NCBI GenBank assembly: GCA_934045075.1
Contig: OW203751.1
Span: 4,289,822-4,353,821 of the forward strand
Source: Yponomeuta sedellus
Lineage: Eukaryota; Arthropoda; Insecta; Lepidoptera; Yponomeutidae
Direction of reading: 5' to 3'
Length of the DNA: 64,000 bases
The notes under the pieces were generated by a model. That model had not been told where the DNA came from and did not search any database. It saw nothing but the letters and a program-made list of their open reading frames with translations. Positions 1-9,876 of the stretch are shown here, piece by piece (the first letter of the stretch is position 1; every line of letters starts with the position of its first letter). Both the position numbers and the translations under genes were made by a program.

Positions 1-124
1 AACTGATGGCAATTTAACCATCCAAATAATACGCATGCATCTTATTTTTCTGTTAATTTACATAGTTAAAACTTATATTACTTTCAAAAATGTTTACAAT
101 TTAGATGGAATGCATTGTAATCAT

Positions 125-472
125 ATTCTTTTTAATGCACTAACCCGTACTAAGGACAATTTTAGCAGGGGTAAGTGCATTAAAAATAATAATTATAATC
201 ATATGAGTACAGCGATATTATTCCGATGTAAAGCCTAACTGCAAAGTAAGGTACTCGGGGCTGCAAGTGATGTAAATTACTTCAGCCAGATGTTGCTGCC
301 TGTACGTAACACAGAGAGTATTGTAAAGTGGTTCGAAATTTCACTGATGCCGGTGAGTCGCCCATTAGCTCAGTTGGGAGAGCGCTGGCACAGCTAGCCA
401 GAGGTCGCGGGTTCGAATCCCGGCATGAGTGGAATTTTCAGCCTCTTAATAGGTATTTTAAAATACGTTGTA
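125..472 (+). mobile_element. Family A tRNA-like retroposon, copy A1
   Basis: The tRNA-like part is at 359-431, with A box TAGCTCAGTTGG and B box GGTTCGAATCC. A consensus of the copies folds as a near-complete cloverleaf: acceptor CGCCCAT/ATGGGTG, D stem GCTC/GAGC, anticodon stem CTGGC/GCCAG, and T stem GCGGG with one bulged base on its 3' side. The loop ACGGATA lacks U33, so a working tRNA is unlikely. Upstream is the conserved leader L (from ATTCCGATGTAAA), downstream the short trailer ending ATAGGTTTT. An inverted piece of the tail R (ATGCACTAACCCG) and then a sense piece (GTGCATTAAAAATA) precede the leader. Confidence 0.85.
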
Positions 473-481
473 AATTTAGTT

Positions 482-1955
482 AGGGCCTGAATATCTGTCA
501 CGGTTTCCTAATATGGAATCCAGCTTCAAGTCCTGATTTCTCAAATTGTACATATTTTGTGTTATGATCTGTGAGGAGTAAATAAACAAATAAATTACTT
601 ACTGCTGGACAATGGCCCATCTCTCCGTGTGCCGAGACACCACAGACCATATTCCTAGGAAATTCTAAAATCGACACGTTTTTTAATTAAATTAGAGTCA
701 AAGGATTTAACGTCAACATTTTGATAATCGTCTAAGTCTAATAACTAAACTAACCGTTTGTTGGAAACCGCATCATTTGAAAACAGCTGGGTCGATTTCA
801 CTGATTCTTGAAAAACAATACTTAATTTGTTCGTAGTATTGTCCGAATAAGGGTAATAAGGAGATAAAAATCTGTCCTGAAAAACCGGGAAAACAGAAAG
901 TGTTTTTTTTTAACGATCACTATCAAGTCAACCAAAGAGTATATAACCAAGTCAACCGGTGCTATTCGGAATGTAATAAAATTAAGAAGTATAGATAAAT
1001 AATGTTGCCAGTTTTCCCTGTTGACGTCATCTTTTGCTTGAAAATCCTTAACGATTTCTTTGAAAAACAATAAAAAACAGAGAGTGGCTCTTCTTTACTT
1101 AACCAATATTGGTCAGTAAAAAACCGTTCTTTTTATCACTGGCAATAAAACACTGTCCCCTCTTTAAAGAACCTCCCGTTTTGTAGCAAGTATTTACGAA
1201 AGCAATAAAAAACGTTCGGAAACCCCGTGAGTGAGCCTAATAAATTACCAAAACACTAATCCATCTAAACCGCAAAGAGATAAATTAAGTAACACCGACA
1301 TTTCGGAACGTAACTCAACGATCGGAAACGATAAAAATTCTTACTAATCTTTCCTTGAAGTTTTGTCATCGAGTTACAATGTTTCGGAACGCACTGTTTT
1401 AAAACTAAAAAAAAAAACAAAAGAGACTTTGATGTTTTCGAGGGAAATTTTGGTGCTGGGAATAGAGGTGAAAGAAGGTAGATTGTATAAGAAAGTAAGA
1501 ATACAAATTTGTTTCAGCTGGGCGGAGACCAAAGCTGACTGTGGCCTAACGTGAAATAAATCTATTTAAATGTTTCTTTTGAATAAGTAATAACCCTAAT
1601 AAAGAAGTATTTTGCTTTACACTACAAAATCACTAACAAGTGTCTGTTAACATTTTACAATTGACAATATCTGTCAGTTCTTTTGTATGTACATAAAGAC
1701 TGACTAAGGATGGACATACAACTGACTGCGCCGGTACAAGTAAATTAACAGATGGTTTACCGTACTAGAAAGTAAAACACGTACAAGTTTCCAGAAATTT
1801 TCCAAATTTCTCCTCCGTACTTTTTCCCTACTGTCTGTCTGTCAACAATTTTTTTGGACATACGTCATAGATACATTCCTGACATAAATTCAAAATTTTT
1901 AAAAAGATCACAAAAAAATACGTCATCGAAAAACTACCAATTACGTACTTTTCTT
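482..1955. other. No assignable feature
   Basis: AT-rich sequence with many short A and T runs. An ACATTTCGGAACG-like motif occurs twice (near 1300 and 1380), and 582-600 resembles an A-rich retroposon tail. I see no coding signal, tRNA, or terminal repeats. Confidence 0.5.
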
Positions 1956-1956
1956 G

Positions 1957-2098
1957 CCACAAACCTGAGTGTCTGTGGTGTTTAAAAACCTCTGCGCTTA
2001 AAATTGCCAATCTGCGGTGGGCACGCGTGGTAATTAAGCCCATACTCTATCTTTCTAAGAGGAGACCTGTGCCCTGCGGTGGGGTGTATATAGGCTAC
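1957..2098 (+). mobile_element. Family F repeat (lepidopteran GTGAGGAAACC-type), 5' truncated
   Basis: It contains AAACCTGAGTGTCTG, CCTCTGCGCTTAAAATTGCC and CGGTGGGCACGCGTGGTAAT, shared with copies near 12.6, 24.6, 38.1, 47.9, 57.6 and 60.4 kb. The head CATCGTGAGG is missing here. I infer an old non-coding retroposon; no promoter boxes were recognised. Confidence 0.7.
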
Positions 2099-2105
2099 TA
2101 AGAAA

Positions 2106-2290
2106 ATACATACATACATAACCTCACGCCTGTATCGCAGAGGGGTAAGCAGAGAGCAGGGACTGCCACTTGCCACGATCCTGACAGATCACCTTCGCTT
2201 CATCAACGTTCATAAGTCATTGCATGCACGCACACCGGTTCCGGGTACTTTTTATCTTCCCCTTTGCTAATACATCCCCTATTTGGTCGA
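2106..2290 (+). mobile_element. Family H repeat capped by a short CATA array
   Basis: Four CATA units lead into AACCTCACGCCTGTATC and then a conserved body (CAGGGACTGCCACTTGCC, GTTCATAAGTC, GGTTCCGGGTACTTTT). The same body follows 54 CATA units at 50.7 kb and occurs again at 38.5 kb, so the tetranucleotide is an integral edge of the element. Confidence 0.75.
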
Positions 2291-2545
2291 CTTTAAAAAA
2301 TGTATCTATAAATTAGAGATAAAAATATCCAAGGGGAGAGTGTAGTATCCGAACGCATCCATTCCAGGTTTTTCTCTGCTTTGTTTGCTTTGTGTATGTG
2401 TCTCTCTTTCTTTCTCTTTCTCTCTGAGTTAGACTCCATGTGTGGTAATTTGGTGTGTGCTTAAATAAATCAATATTAATTAATTATTGACTTTCCCTTC
2501 AAGATATCACACTTGTCACATTGTAGACCCTAAATACGGCCTAAT

Positions 2546-2776
2546 GACGACCTCGGTGGCACAGCGGTTTGGCACGCTGACTGTAAAACTGAAGATCTCG
2601 GGTTCGATCCCCGGCCAAGTCAAACTAGGAAACGAACTTTTCTAGTTTGTCTCTGGTCTTGGATGTTATCTATGTATTTATTGTATTAAATCTATCGTCG
2701 AGTTAGCACCTATAACAGGCTATAACACAAGTCAGTACTAGTTGTACTTAGTATAGGGGTAAGGAGATCTGTGTAT
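2546..2776 (+). mobile_element. tRNA-headed SINE, family B, copy 1
   Basis: The tRNA-like head at 2547-2622 has A box TGGCACAGCGG and B box GGTTCGATCC (Pol III type 2 internal promoter). The unrelated body runs AAACTAGGAAACGAACTTTT, CTTGGATGTTATC, ending GGAGATCTGTGTA. Two further copies lie at 4343-4560 (+) and 30393-30596 (-). CTGTAAA in the head could be an anticodon loop with GTA (Tyr), but the flanking stem does not pair well. Confidence 0.85.
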
Positions 2777-3693
2777 GAATATATGTCTATGAATATTTTA
2801 AATAAAATGGCGACGTCCGCGTCCGAATGACTACCTAATTTGCTACTACTGTACTTTGAACCGGGAAGAGTAATGGCGCCATTTTGAATTTCAGAACCGA
2901 ACGACAGCCATTCGGAATGCCACATTAGTGTCGTTGAAAATAAACATTTTTGTTTTCACAAGTTTCAGAGAGATTTTAGTGGTATTTTCTTTATGTTTGA
3001 AGTTCGTTGTGGACTTTAAATGGTGTTAGATTTTTTTTCTTCAGTTCTTAATGAACTTCGTGCAGGTACTGTTATTTTTTTAAAAATAAATTGCTTTAGA
3101 TATTCTCTTATATTGCAATTAATCAATTTACATTCAGTAAAGAAATTAAAAAGATAAGTATGAAAAACAGTAGGTAGGTATATAATATTTCAAATATCAT
3201 ACATAATAGATACCAAAGTAGGAAGAGTATTTTCAGAAATTCAATTCATAATTCCTAATTCCTTAAATATAATTCCTGTTTACCGAACACAGCTATCGAT
3301 CAAGTTTCGTGCATATTACATTTTAGACGCTTGTTTACGAAATACAAGTGATGCCCATACATAGGTAAAGCTCATACATGATTAAACGGACCTAATTAAT
3401 TAGGTAAAACGTAACTACCTACCTTAATTCCCGACGTTTCGGCAGCCTTGTCCACGGCAATTTGATACTAAAAAATAAATCATACTTTGCCACGTGTTTG
3501 ATCCATTTTCGATTTCGAGTTCAACACGATAGGAGCCACTTCTCACTGCAAATGACCGATTAAGCAAATCCAGATAGATAAGACATGTGGGGGTAACAAT
3601 GCAGTCGCTCACACTGACCAGCTGTATTTGACAGTTATAGGCGCATTGACTTGCTGACGCTGCTACTCAGTAGGTACCTACCGACGTAACTTA
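2777..3693. other. Mostly unassigned; CGACGTTTCGGCA fragment at about 3390-3460
   Basis: The only recognisable piece is GTAAAACGTAACTACC then CCCGACGTTTCGGCAGCC, a fragment of the foldback family seen at 7847, 22793 and 28300. The rest is AT-rich without coding or repeat signals I can match in this window. Confidence 0.4.
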
Positions 3694-3775
3694 GGGCCGA
3701 TTTCTGAATGAGAATTTCACGTATTTACTTACGTTCTGTCACGCTCGTAGCTAAGATAATTGATGAGATAACAAT

Positions 3776-4206
3776 ACAATCTATTCATCCTTACTTGCCC
3801 ATTCTAGTAACCAAGATTGTACCGGTAAAGTCTAATATTTTAGTCGAATATTGCCCTATTTCCACAAGTGGAGTTACCTGGGAAGTGTCCCAGGAATGTA
3901 TAAAACTGGCACCCTGTTATCTAAAATAGTGATTTTAGAAACAAAGTTCATGAACTCCCTAGAAAATATCTTATACTAGCTGACCCCGCGAACTTCATAC
4001 CGCCTTAACAGTCGATTCTTTAATTCTTTTTTATTTTTCTCTCCGTAAGAACCATTCTCGTACTTCAAGGAATATTCAGCTGCTCTCGAGATTTGCGCTT
4101 ACCAACACATTCAGTGGTTCATTTTTATATTATAGATTGGCATGAAAAGTCAATTTTGAGGTTAGAATCTTGTTTACTAATTTGGACAAGTAAGAATAAA
4201 TAGAAT
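3776..4206 (+). mobile_element. Diverged mariner-like MITE N, copy 1, interrupted
   Basis: Left arm CTATTCATCCTTACTTG and right arm TTAGAATCTTGTTTACTAA...GGACAAGTAAGAATAAATAG match the arms of family N (53248, 63203, 28584). This is the most diverged copy. Positions 3974-4137 are foreign to the family. Confidence 0.6.
3974..4137 (-). mobile_element. Retrotransposon or Helitron 3'-end fragment inside MITE N
   Basis: Begins ACTAGCTGACCCCGCGAACT and includes CTCTCCGTAAGAACC and CTCGAGATTTGCGCTTACC, wording I recognise from abundant lepidopteran repeats. Read on the minus strand it ends GGTCAGCTAGT, the CTAGT-type end expected of Helitrons. The class is uncertain. Confidence 0.45.
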
Positions 4207-4342
4207 ATACATTTAAGTATTTACTTAGAGAAATTCTCAAGACAGAAACTGGCTCATAAACTCACTACTATCTTGGGGGGTGAGAGGGGGGCTGGAGGTA
4301 GGCAGAGAGACCATGTGACTGTTTGATTGAACTATGAATTTG

Positions 4343-4560
4343 ACGGCCTTGGTGGCGCAGCGGTTTGGCACGCTGACTGTAAAACCGTAGGTCTCGGGTT
4401 CGATCCGCGGGCGGGTAAAACTAGGAAACGAACTTTTCTAGTTTGTCTCGGGTCTTGGATGTTATCTATGTATTTATTGTATTAAATCTATTGTCGAGTT
4501 AGCACCTATAACACAAGTCATTTAGTTGTACTTAGTATGGGGCTAACGAGATCTGTGTAA
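4343..4560 (+). mobile_element. tRNA-headed SINE, family B, copy 2
   Basis: Head GGCCTTGGTGGCGCAGCGG with B box GGTTCGATCC, and the same body as the copy at 2546. The A box TGGCGCAGCGG is canonical here. Confidence 0.85.
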
Positions 4561-4614
4561 TTTGTCCGTGAATACCTTCACAATGCGTAGGACGGTTGTG
4601 ACCTACGTGACTAC

Positions 4615-4866
4615 GTACAGTGATATCGTTCCGATGTTAAACCTAACTGCAAAGTAGGTAGTCGGGGCTGTAAGTAATGCAATTTGCTTAAGTCAGATGT
4701 CGCTGCCTGTACGTAATACAGAGAATATTGTAAAGAGGTTCGAAATTTCACTGATGCCGTGAGTCGCCCATTGGCTCAATTGGTAGAGCGCTGGTACGGA
4801 TAGCCAGAGGTTGCGGGTTCGAATCCCGGCATGGGTGAAATTTTTAGCCTCTAAATAGGTTTTTAA
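4615..4866 (+). mobile_element. Family A retroposon, copy A2, with 14-bp TSD
   Basis: The direct repeat ACCTACGTGACTAC at 4601-4614 and 4867-4880 bounds a 252-bp element: leader L from GTACAGTGATATCG, tRNA-like part at 4765-4837, end at AATAGGTTTTTAA. It lacks the tail R that other copies carry. The TSD length fits LINE-type target-primed insertion. Confidence 0.85.
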
Positions 4867-4984
4867 ACCTACGTGACTACTTCTTAATCAGTGGGTTAAT
4901 CGACTTTGTTTTGTACATCGAATTGACATATATTTAGAATGGACCTACAGGGTGGATATAGGCTATAGATAGACTAATCCGTGC

Positions 4985-5064
4985 ACGAACATAGACGTGG
5001 GCTGTGCTAGTGATAAATACGAGAGCCCCAGGTTCGATTCCCAATGCGTGCATGAACCAATGAC
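4985..5064 (+). other. Weak tRNA-like remnant
   Basis: A B-box-like GGTTCGATTCCC at 5031 sits between CGTGCACG (4980) and GCGTGCATG (5045), which could be acceptor arms. No good A box is present. Probably a decayed SINE head. Confidence 0.3.
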
Positions 5065-5068
5065 TTTC

Positions 5069-5192
5069 ACGACCTCTGTGGCGCAGCAGTAGCGCATCTG
5101 CCTACCATACAAGAGGTCCCGGGTTCGAACCCCGGCTGGGAACAAAAAAAAACCTGGTCTTAGATGTTAAAATGTTTGTGATGTCGTTGTTC
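5069..5192 (+). mobile_element. tRNA-headed SINE, family C, copy 1
   Basis: tRNA-like head at 5070-5143: A box TGGCGCAGCAG, B box GGTTCGAACCC, then an A run and a body with GGTCTTAGATG and GTTTGTGATGTCGTTGTT. A longer copy lies at 15155, and body fragments at 39762 and 40374. Confidence 0.8.
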
Positions 5193-5242
5193 GATTCGCG
5201 ACTTGTACACATAGTTAGAATATTTTCGGTTCTTAATCGCGT

Positions 5243-5608
5243 GAAGCGCTCGTGGCCTAGGCGAACCGAGTGATTGGAATCAATCACGTGGTTAAGCAAC
5301 AACAGGCGCGATCAGGTACGGGATGGGTGAGCGTCCCGTGACTACCGCTAGTGGCATTTTTCCGAGCGCTTCCGTGCTTCGCAAGGCACGCTAAGCCGTT
5401 TGTGCCGGCTGTCATATAATGGCAGTCGTTACTCCATGTCAGAGGCCTTATGGGCGGCTTGATAACTTCTGACAGTAAGGCCCGCCACTGTCTTACAATC
5501 CTCCACCAACCCGGACTTGGCCCCCTTTGGTGGAGTATGGCCTAACCTTCCTGTGATGTAGGAAGAGACCCGTGCCCCAGCAGTGGGGACATACAAGGGT
5601 TGATAACG
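5243..5608 (+). mobile_element. 5S rRNA-derived SINE, full copy with 8-bp TSD
   Basis: The first 100 bases resemble 5S rRNA. ATCACGTGGTTAAGCAACA and GGCGCGATCAGG align with the 5S box A region (ATCACCGAAGTTAAGCAACA, GGCGCGGTCAG), and GGGATGGGTGAGCGTCCCG aligns with box C (TTGGATGGGTGACCGCCTG). Those boxes form the Pol III type 1 internal promoter. A 250-bp unrelated body follows, ending CAGCAGTGGGGAC...GGGTTGATAACG. The TSD AATCGCGT lies at 5235-5242 and 5609-5616, so the copy was inserted as a unit. Length is 366 bp. Confidence 0.88.
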
Positions 5609-5609
5609 A

Positions 5610-5690
5610 ATCGCGTAGTAATTTATTGCTATTTTACCTCGACGTTTCGACGACGTTACAGTCATCGTGGTCACGAGATGACTGATGGCT
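5610..5690 (+). repeat. Fragment of CGACGTTTCG foldback family
   Basis: Contains TTACCTCGACGTTTCGACG and CATCGTGGTCACGAGATGACTG, matching the half-arm plus centre of the foldback family whole at 22793-22960. Confidence 0.45.
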
Positions 5691-5785
5691 GGCACCCCTT
5701 CTCATCTTCGGCTGATGAGGTTTCAGTCTACCCTCATAGTTATGTTATGCTTCATAAGTTATGTACATTTGTGATGTTATAGCAG

Positions 5786-5865
5786 CAATACCTCTCGCTA
5801 ACTGTGAAGGAAAACATCGTGAGGAAACCTGAGTGTCCGAGGTTGTATACCTCCGGAGCCATAAC
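5786..5865 (+). mobile_element. Family F repeat, 5' part
   Basis: GAAGGAAAACATCGTGAGGA followed by AACCTGAGTGTCCGAGG, the head that is missing from the copy at 1957. Confidence 0.65.
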
Positions 5866-6026
5866 GTGTTTAAACGTAAATAAAAAAATGGCTTATCGAG
5901 CGGTGTTTTTATTCGTATGACGAATTCCAAGTCTTTAAAAGTGACTAAGCAGAGAAGTTTATAAGATTTAACGTGTTGTATCGTAATATCGTAGCTTTTT
6001 AACACTTATTTAGCAGAATTTAGCCA

Positions 6027-6095
6027 ATAATAGGTTTTTAAAATTGTCATTAGCACAGGTTAGTGCATTATAATAAAAATAGTATAACCACTATA
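6027..6095 (+). mobile_element. Family A tail fragment
   Basis: TAGGTTTTTAAAATTGTC, GTTAGTGCATTATAAT and AAAATAGTATAACC correspond to the T-R junction and tail R of family A. No tRNA-like part is present. Confidence 0.65.
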
Positions 6096-6567
6096 GTATT
6101 TCTGTATCTAAGTATAGGTAAAACAAAACCAAGATTCTGGACTACAAATTACTATGAAGTATTGTAGGACTCATAAACGAAAATCATTATTAAACAAACA
6201 GATAGAAAACAATTTCCCTCCAAAACTACGTCTTCGTTAAGTCGTCTGCTATGGTTTAATATAAAGGTGTTTTCTCTTGCACGGAGCTTTGTCTCTTGCT
6301 AGTCTTTAGTTGCTTTTGGGAGCCTAAGGATGCTTCGTGTTAGAGGCGAAACGCGTCGCGTGTTTTCTCACACAAGTATTGGTGTCGGTGGTGGAAAAAG
6401 TGGGAGGGAGGGCGGTGCATTTACTAACCGCCTGGTGCTAGCATGTATGTATTCTAACTTTAATTTAAGAAAATGTTATTTATATATATATACATGCATT
6501 TGTCACTCTGTGCCTAATATTGTAAATTGTAAAAAACACTGCTCGTTATACATACATACAAATACTT

Positions 6568-6714
6568 ACAAGCCACCCATAAGACCTCTGACATGGCTTA
6601 ACGACTGCCATTACATGACAGCCGGCACCAACTGTAATGGCAGTCGTTAAAGCCATGTCAGAGGCCTTATCGGTGGCTTGATAACTTCTGATAGTAAGGC
6701 CCGCCACTGTCAGA
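6568..6714. mobile_element. Two 5S-SINE fragments fused head to head
   Basis: 6568-6631 is minus-strand SINE body (CATGGCTTAACGACTGCC, GACAGCCGGCACCAAC). 6632-6714 is plus-strand body (GGCAGTCGTTAAAGCCATG, GGCTTGATAACTTCTGA). They meet near the middle of the body and so form a short inverted repeat. Confidence 0.7.
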
Positions 6715-6719
6715 GTATA

Positions 6720-7200
6720 TCACCTCTACATATCTATCTAATGCAAAAAACGTGCAGGACCGTGTGAACCTGACCTTAGTGACACCCGGAAGAGTATACC
6801 CAGCGTCTAACCACTCATCTGCCATCTCACCCCCAAGAAATAACAGCCTTGATGCCGCGCAAACAAATCCGGAGTCGAATTCGTGCCCACGGCCCGCCCG
6901 CCCGGATTACCAGTGAGCCAACCGGGGTAGTTCCCGGGACTTAGGTCTCTGAAACGTCTCTTCATTTTGTTTAAATCATCGCGACTCGCTAGTAGTAGCG
7001 AGATGATACAGGGCGGCTTCTAATTCTGCTGACAATTTAAGTGGACAGTCTAACCACGGTTTGGAAACCGGTTAAAGCCGGGTCATCTATCTCCCTCCAA
7101 AATGGTTGAGACTGATGATGGCTGACCTCTGCGTTATGCTCGTGAACGAGTGTGCTGTTCGTGTGTCTGGCCGCAGCACTTGTCATGTTTTCACGGCCTA
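6720..7200. other. No assignable feature
   Basis: More GC-rich than its surroundings (for example 6880-6940). No family match inside the window, no terminal repeats, and no convincing open frame. A short inverted repeat, CTCGCTAGTAGTAGCGAG, lies at about 6986. Confidence 0.4.
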
Positions 7201-7204
7201 TGTA

Positions 7205-7490
7205 GAACAATTGAATAATGCCTTAGCATTTAAAGTTATTAATGGCAATCATGGAATCTTATACGTATAGGGGGTATCTAATGTATTTTAGACATTATAA
7301 TACATTTAAGAGGACTTGAAATAAAATGTTCAGAGTGGAGTTTTTTTCCCGCTGCCTTGTTTTCCACTATATAAGTAAACTACGGCCCGAAGGCAGCGGC
7401 TTTCACTTTCACTTTCATGTTGCATTGTACTTTGACATTCAAACAGAATGTACATTCTTTACGTAGAAATAAATTAAATTGAATTCAATT
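7205..7490 (+). mobile_element. Family D body
   Basis: Shares TTATTAATGGCAATCATGGA, GCTGCCTTGTTTTCCACTA, AGGCAGCGGCTT and AATGTACATTCTTTACG with 31262-31530, where the same body follows a tRNA-like head. Here the head is missing. Confidence 0.65.
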
Positions 7491-7497
7491 GTTTGAT

Positions 7498-7728
7498 GGT
7501 ATCAACCCTTCGTATGTCCTCACTGCTGGTGCACGGGTTCCCGCATCACAGGAAGGTTGGGCCATACTCCACCACGGGGGCCAAGTCCGGGTTGGTGGAG
7601 GATTGTAAGACAGTGGCGGGTCTTACTGTCAAAAGTTTTCAAGCCGCCGCCTTAAGGTCTCCGCTTTGGTTTACCGACTGCCATCTATCGACAGCAGCCG
7701 GCACCAACTGCTTAACGTGCCTTCGAGG
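7498..7728 (-). mobile_element. 5S-SINE, 5'-truncated
   Basis: In minus-strand sense it has the 3' three fifths: GGCAGTCGGTAAACC to GGGTTGATACC. The 5S-like head is absent, as expected after incomplete reverse transcription or later deletion. Confidence 0.8.
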
Positions 7729-7846
7729 GATTACTCAGATGTAAACCGTGGTTCAAACCCTGATTATAACTGTCTGAGCGTTAGCAGCCTAGTATATCTT
7801 AATGAATCGCGATACTCATACACAGTTATATATTAAGCGGGACTAT

Positions 7847-7913
7847 CGCGATTATTTATTAGGTAAAACGTAATTACATCAATCGCCGACGTTTTACCCA
7901 ATAAATAATCGCG
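7847..7913. repeat. Inverted repeat, 24-bp arms
   Basis: Arms CGCGATTATTTATTAGGTAA.. (7847-7870) and its complement (7890-7913) differ at one position. The centre carries ATCGCCGACG. It belongs to the same foldback family as 22793 and 28300. Confidence 0.7.
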
Positions 7914-8060
7914 ATTATACCCGTCTAATATTTAGCAATTTATTTTCTAATACCAATACCTTGAGTTGATCTAACCAAAGGGGATTACACAAGTTATTAA
8001 TTCCAAGGTCCAAATGGAGCTCTAACTATTGTTTAATTTGGTTCCCGCTTGCTTTGTGTT

Positions 8061-9240
8061 CATCTTAGCAGCTCATCGTCTCATCATCTCAGTAGCTCAT
8101 CGTCTCATCATCTTAGTAGCTCATCGTCTCATCATCTTAGTAGATCATCGTCTCATCATCTCAGTAGCTCATCGTCTCATCATCTTAGTAGCTCATCGTC
8201 TCATCATCCTAGTAGATCATCGTCTCATCATCCTAGTAGCTCATCGTCTCATCATCCTAGTAGCTCATCGTCTCATCATCCTAGTAGCTCATCGTCTCAT
8301 CATCCTAGTAGCTCATCGTCTCACCATCTTAGTAGCTCATCGTCTCATCATCTTAGTAGCTCATCGTCTCATCATCTTAGTAGCTCATCGTCTCATCATC
8401 TAAGTAGCTCCTCGTCTCATCATCTAAGTAGCTCATCGTCTCATCATCTAAGTAGCTCATCGTCTCATCATCCTAGTAGCTCATCGTCTCATCATGCTAG
8501 TAGCTTATCGTCTCATCATCTTAGTAGCTCATCGTCTCATCATGCTAGTAGCTCATCGTCTCATCATCTTAGTAGCTCATAGTCTCATCATCCTAGTAGC
8601 TCATCGTCTCATCATCCTAGTAGCTCATCGTCTCATCATGCTAGTAGCTCATCGTCTCATCATCCTAGTAGCTCATCGTCAAATCATCTAAGTAGCTCAT
8701 CGTCTCATCATCCTAGTAGCTCATCGTCAAATCATCTAAGTAGCTCATCGTCTCATCATCCTAGTAGCTCATCGTCTCATCATCTAAGTAGCTCATCGTC
8801 TCATCATGCTAGTAGCTCATCGTCTCATCATCTTAGTAGCTCATCGTCTCATCATGCTAGTAGCTCATCGTCTCATCATCCTAGTAGCTCATCGTCTCAT
8901 CATTCTAGTAGCTCATCGTCTCATCATCTCAGTAGCTCATCATCTTAGTAGCTCATCGTCTCATCATCTTAGTAGCTCATCGTCTCATCATCCTAGTAGC
9001 TCATCGTCTCATCATCCTAGTAGCTCATCGTCTCATCATCCTAGTAGCTCATCGTCTCATCATGCTAGTAGCTCATCGTCTCATCATCTTAGTAGCTCAT
9101 CGTCTCATCATGCTAGTAGCTCATCGTCTCATCATCTTAGTAGCTCATCGTCTCATCATCTTAGTAGCTCATCGTCTCATCATCTAAGTAGCTCATCATC
9201 TTAGTAGCTCATCGTCTCATCATCTTAGTATCTCTTCGTC
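8061..9240. repeat. 24-bp minisatellite, about 49 units
   Basis: The unit is AGCTCATCGTCTCATC plus ATCNTAGT, where the variable base and neighbours define C, T, G and AA variants. 24 is a multiple of three and the unit has no stop in two plus frames, so long frames of SSSSSHHL or AHRLIILV arise automatically. Short units occur near 8935 and 9195. I see no start context, flanking exon or codon bias, and treat it as non-coding. Confidence 0.9.
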
Positions 9241-9490
9241 GATATACATATTACTATGTAAGCAGCCTAACCTAGATATTATACATACATACAATAATAA
9301 ATAATAATTACACAACCAGATTACACGGGTGTTACCGTAAACATCTTGTACACAAATGCTATGTTATTACAGGTAGCTACGGTTATGGATATTGCCCACA
9401 CACGGGGGATTTCTAGGCCGGGAGTCGTTGTCTTAGAACAGTGTTCAGCAATTTTTTTTGTCTTATTTTCAAAAACACGATTACTTAAAA
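9241..9490. other. No assignable feature
   Basis: Contains short CATA runs near 9285 and no other repeat I can match. Confidence 0.4.
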
Positions 9491-9491
9491 C

Positions 9492-9602
9492 ACATAAGAT
9501 AAGAATATTCGTTATTGTACACGAGGTAAAAACAAACATAAAATTACTATAAAGATACAGTATAATTGGCGGCCTTATTGCTTAGAGTAATTACAACACA
9601 TA
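9492..9602 (-). mobile_element. LINE 3'-end fragment (TCTTATCTTA-tail type)
   Basis: In minus sense it contains GCAATAAGGCCGCCAATTAT and ends ATATTCTTATCTTATG, matching 27186-27302 and 38652-38780. This is the 3' UTR style of Jockey/CR1-like LINEs in Lepidoptera. Confidence 0.6.
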
Positions 9603-9657
9603 GTTATATACAATACGGGTCTCATCGCGATTATTTATTAGGTACAACGTAATTACC

Positions 9658-9842
9658 TTAAAACAGTCTTCGGTGGCAGTTTAATCTGTGGTAAGGGGAA
9701 AGAGCGTGATATATAACACAATTAATACAAGTTTTCAAAACACGATTTCTTAAAACAGTCTTCAGATGTAGTTTAGTCTATAGAATAGGGAAAGAGCGAG
9801 ATGTTGAACACAATTATTTCAATTCTATAAAACACAAAAAAT
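9658..9842. repeat. Diverged tandem duplication, about 93-bp unit
   Basis: TTAAAACAGTCTTCGG (9658) and TTAAAACAGTCTTCAG (9750) begin two units that share GGAAAGAGCGNGAT and AACACAATTA. Divergence is high, so it is old. Confidence 0.6.
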
Positions 9843-9876
9843 TAAAACTGCCTGTGAGAAGTGGTTTAAGTAATCG

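Larger units (their letters stand above)
3694..4262 (+). mobile_element. MITE M copy split by a nested insertion
   Basis: Left end AGGGCCGATTTCTGAATG (3694) and right end AAGTATTTACTTAGAG...GAAACTGGCTC (4212-4262) match the two termini of the 150-bp MITE seen whole at 57070-57225. The middle (about 3776-4206) is occupied by a mariner-like MITE, which is itself interrupted. Confidence 0.65.

Noticed and set aside
359..431. Functional tRNA gene at each family A tRNA-like unit
   Set aside because: Many copies, conserved non-tRNA flanks, a bul­ged T stem and no U33 in the anticodon loop point to a retroposon domain.
2341..2511. Solo LTR (TGTAGTATCC...GATATCACA)
   Set aside because: TG and CA ends and a CT-rich tract fit, but no TSD and no second copy in the window.
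5300..5345. Genuine 5S rRNA gene
   Set aside because: Only box A to C regions align; the 5' and 3' ends of 5S are absent and a SINE body follows.
5429..5695. Protein-coding frames inside 5S-SINEs (several loci)
   Set aside because: They recur in every copy with stops at differing places and follow the SINE sequence, not a gene.
8049..9204. Long open frames rich in Ser-His or AHRLIILV
   Set aside because: They follow from a 24-bp tandem unit lacking stops in two plus frames; no start context, splice signals or homology.
8061..9240. CRISPR array
   Set aside because: Units are contiguous without unique spacers, and the genome is eukaryotic.
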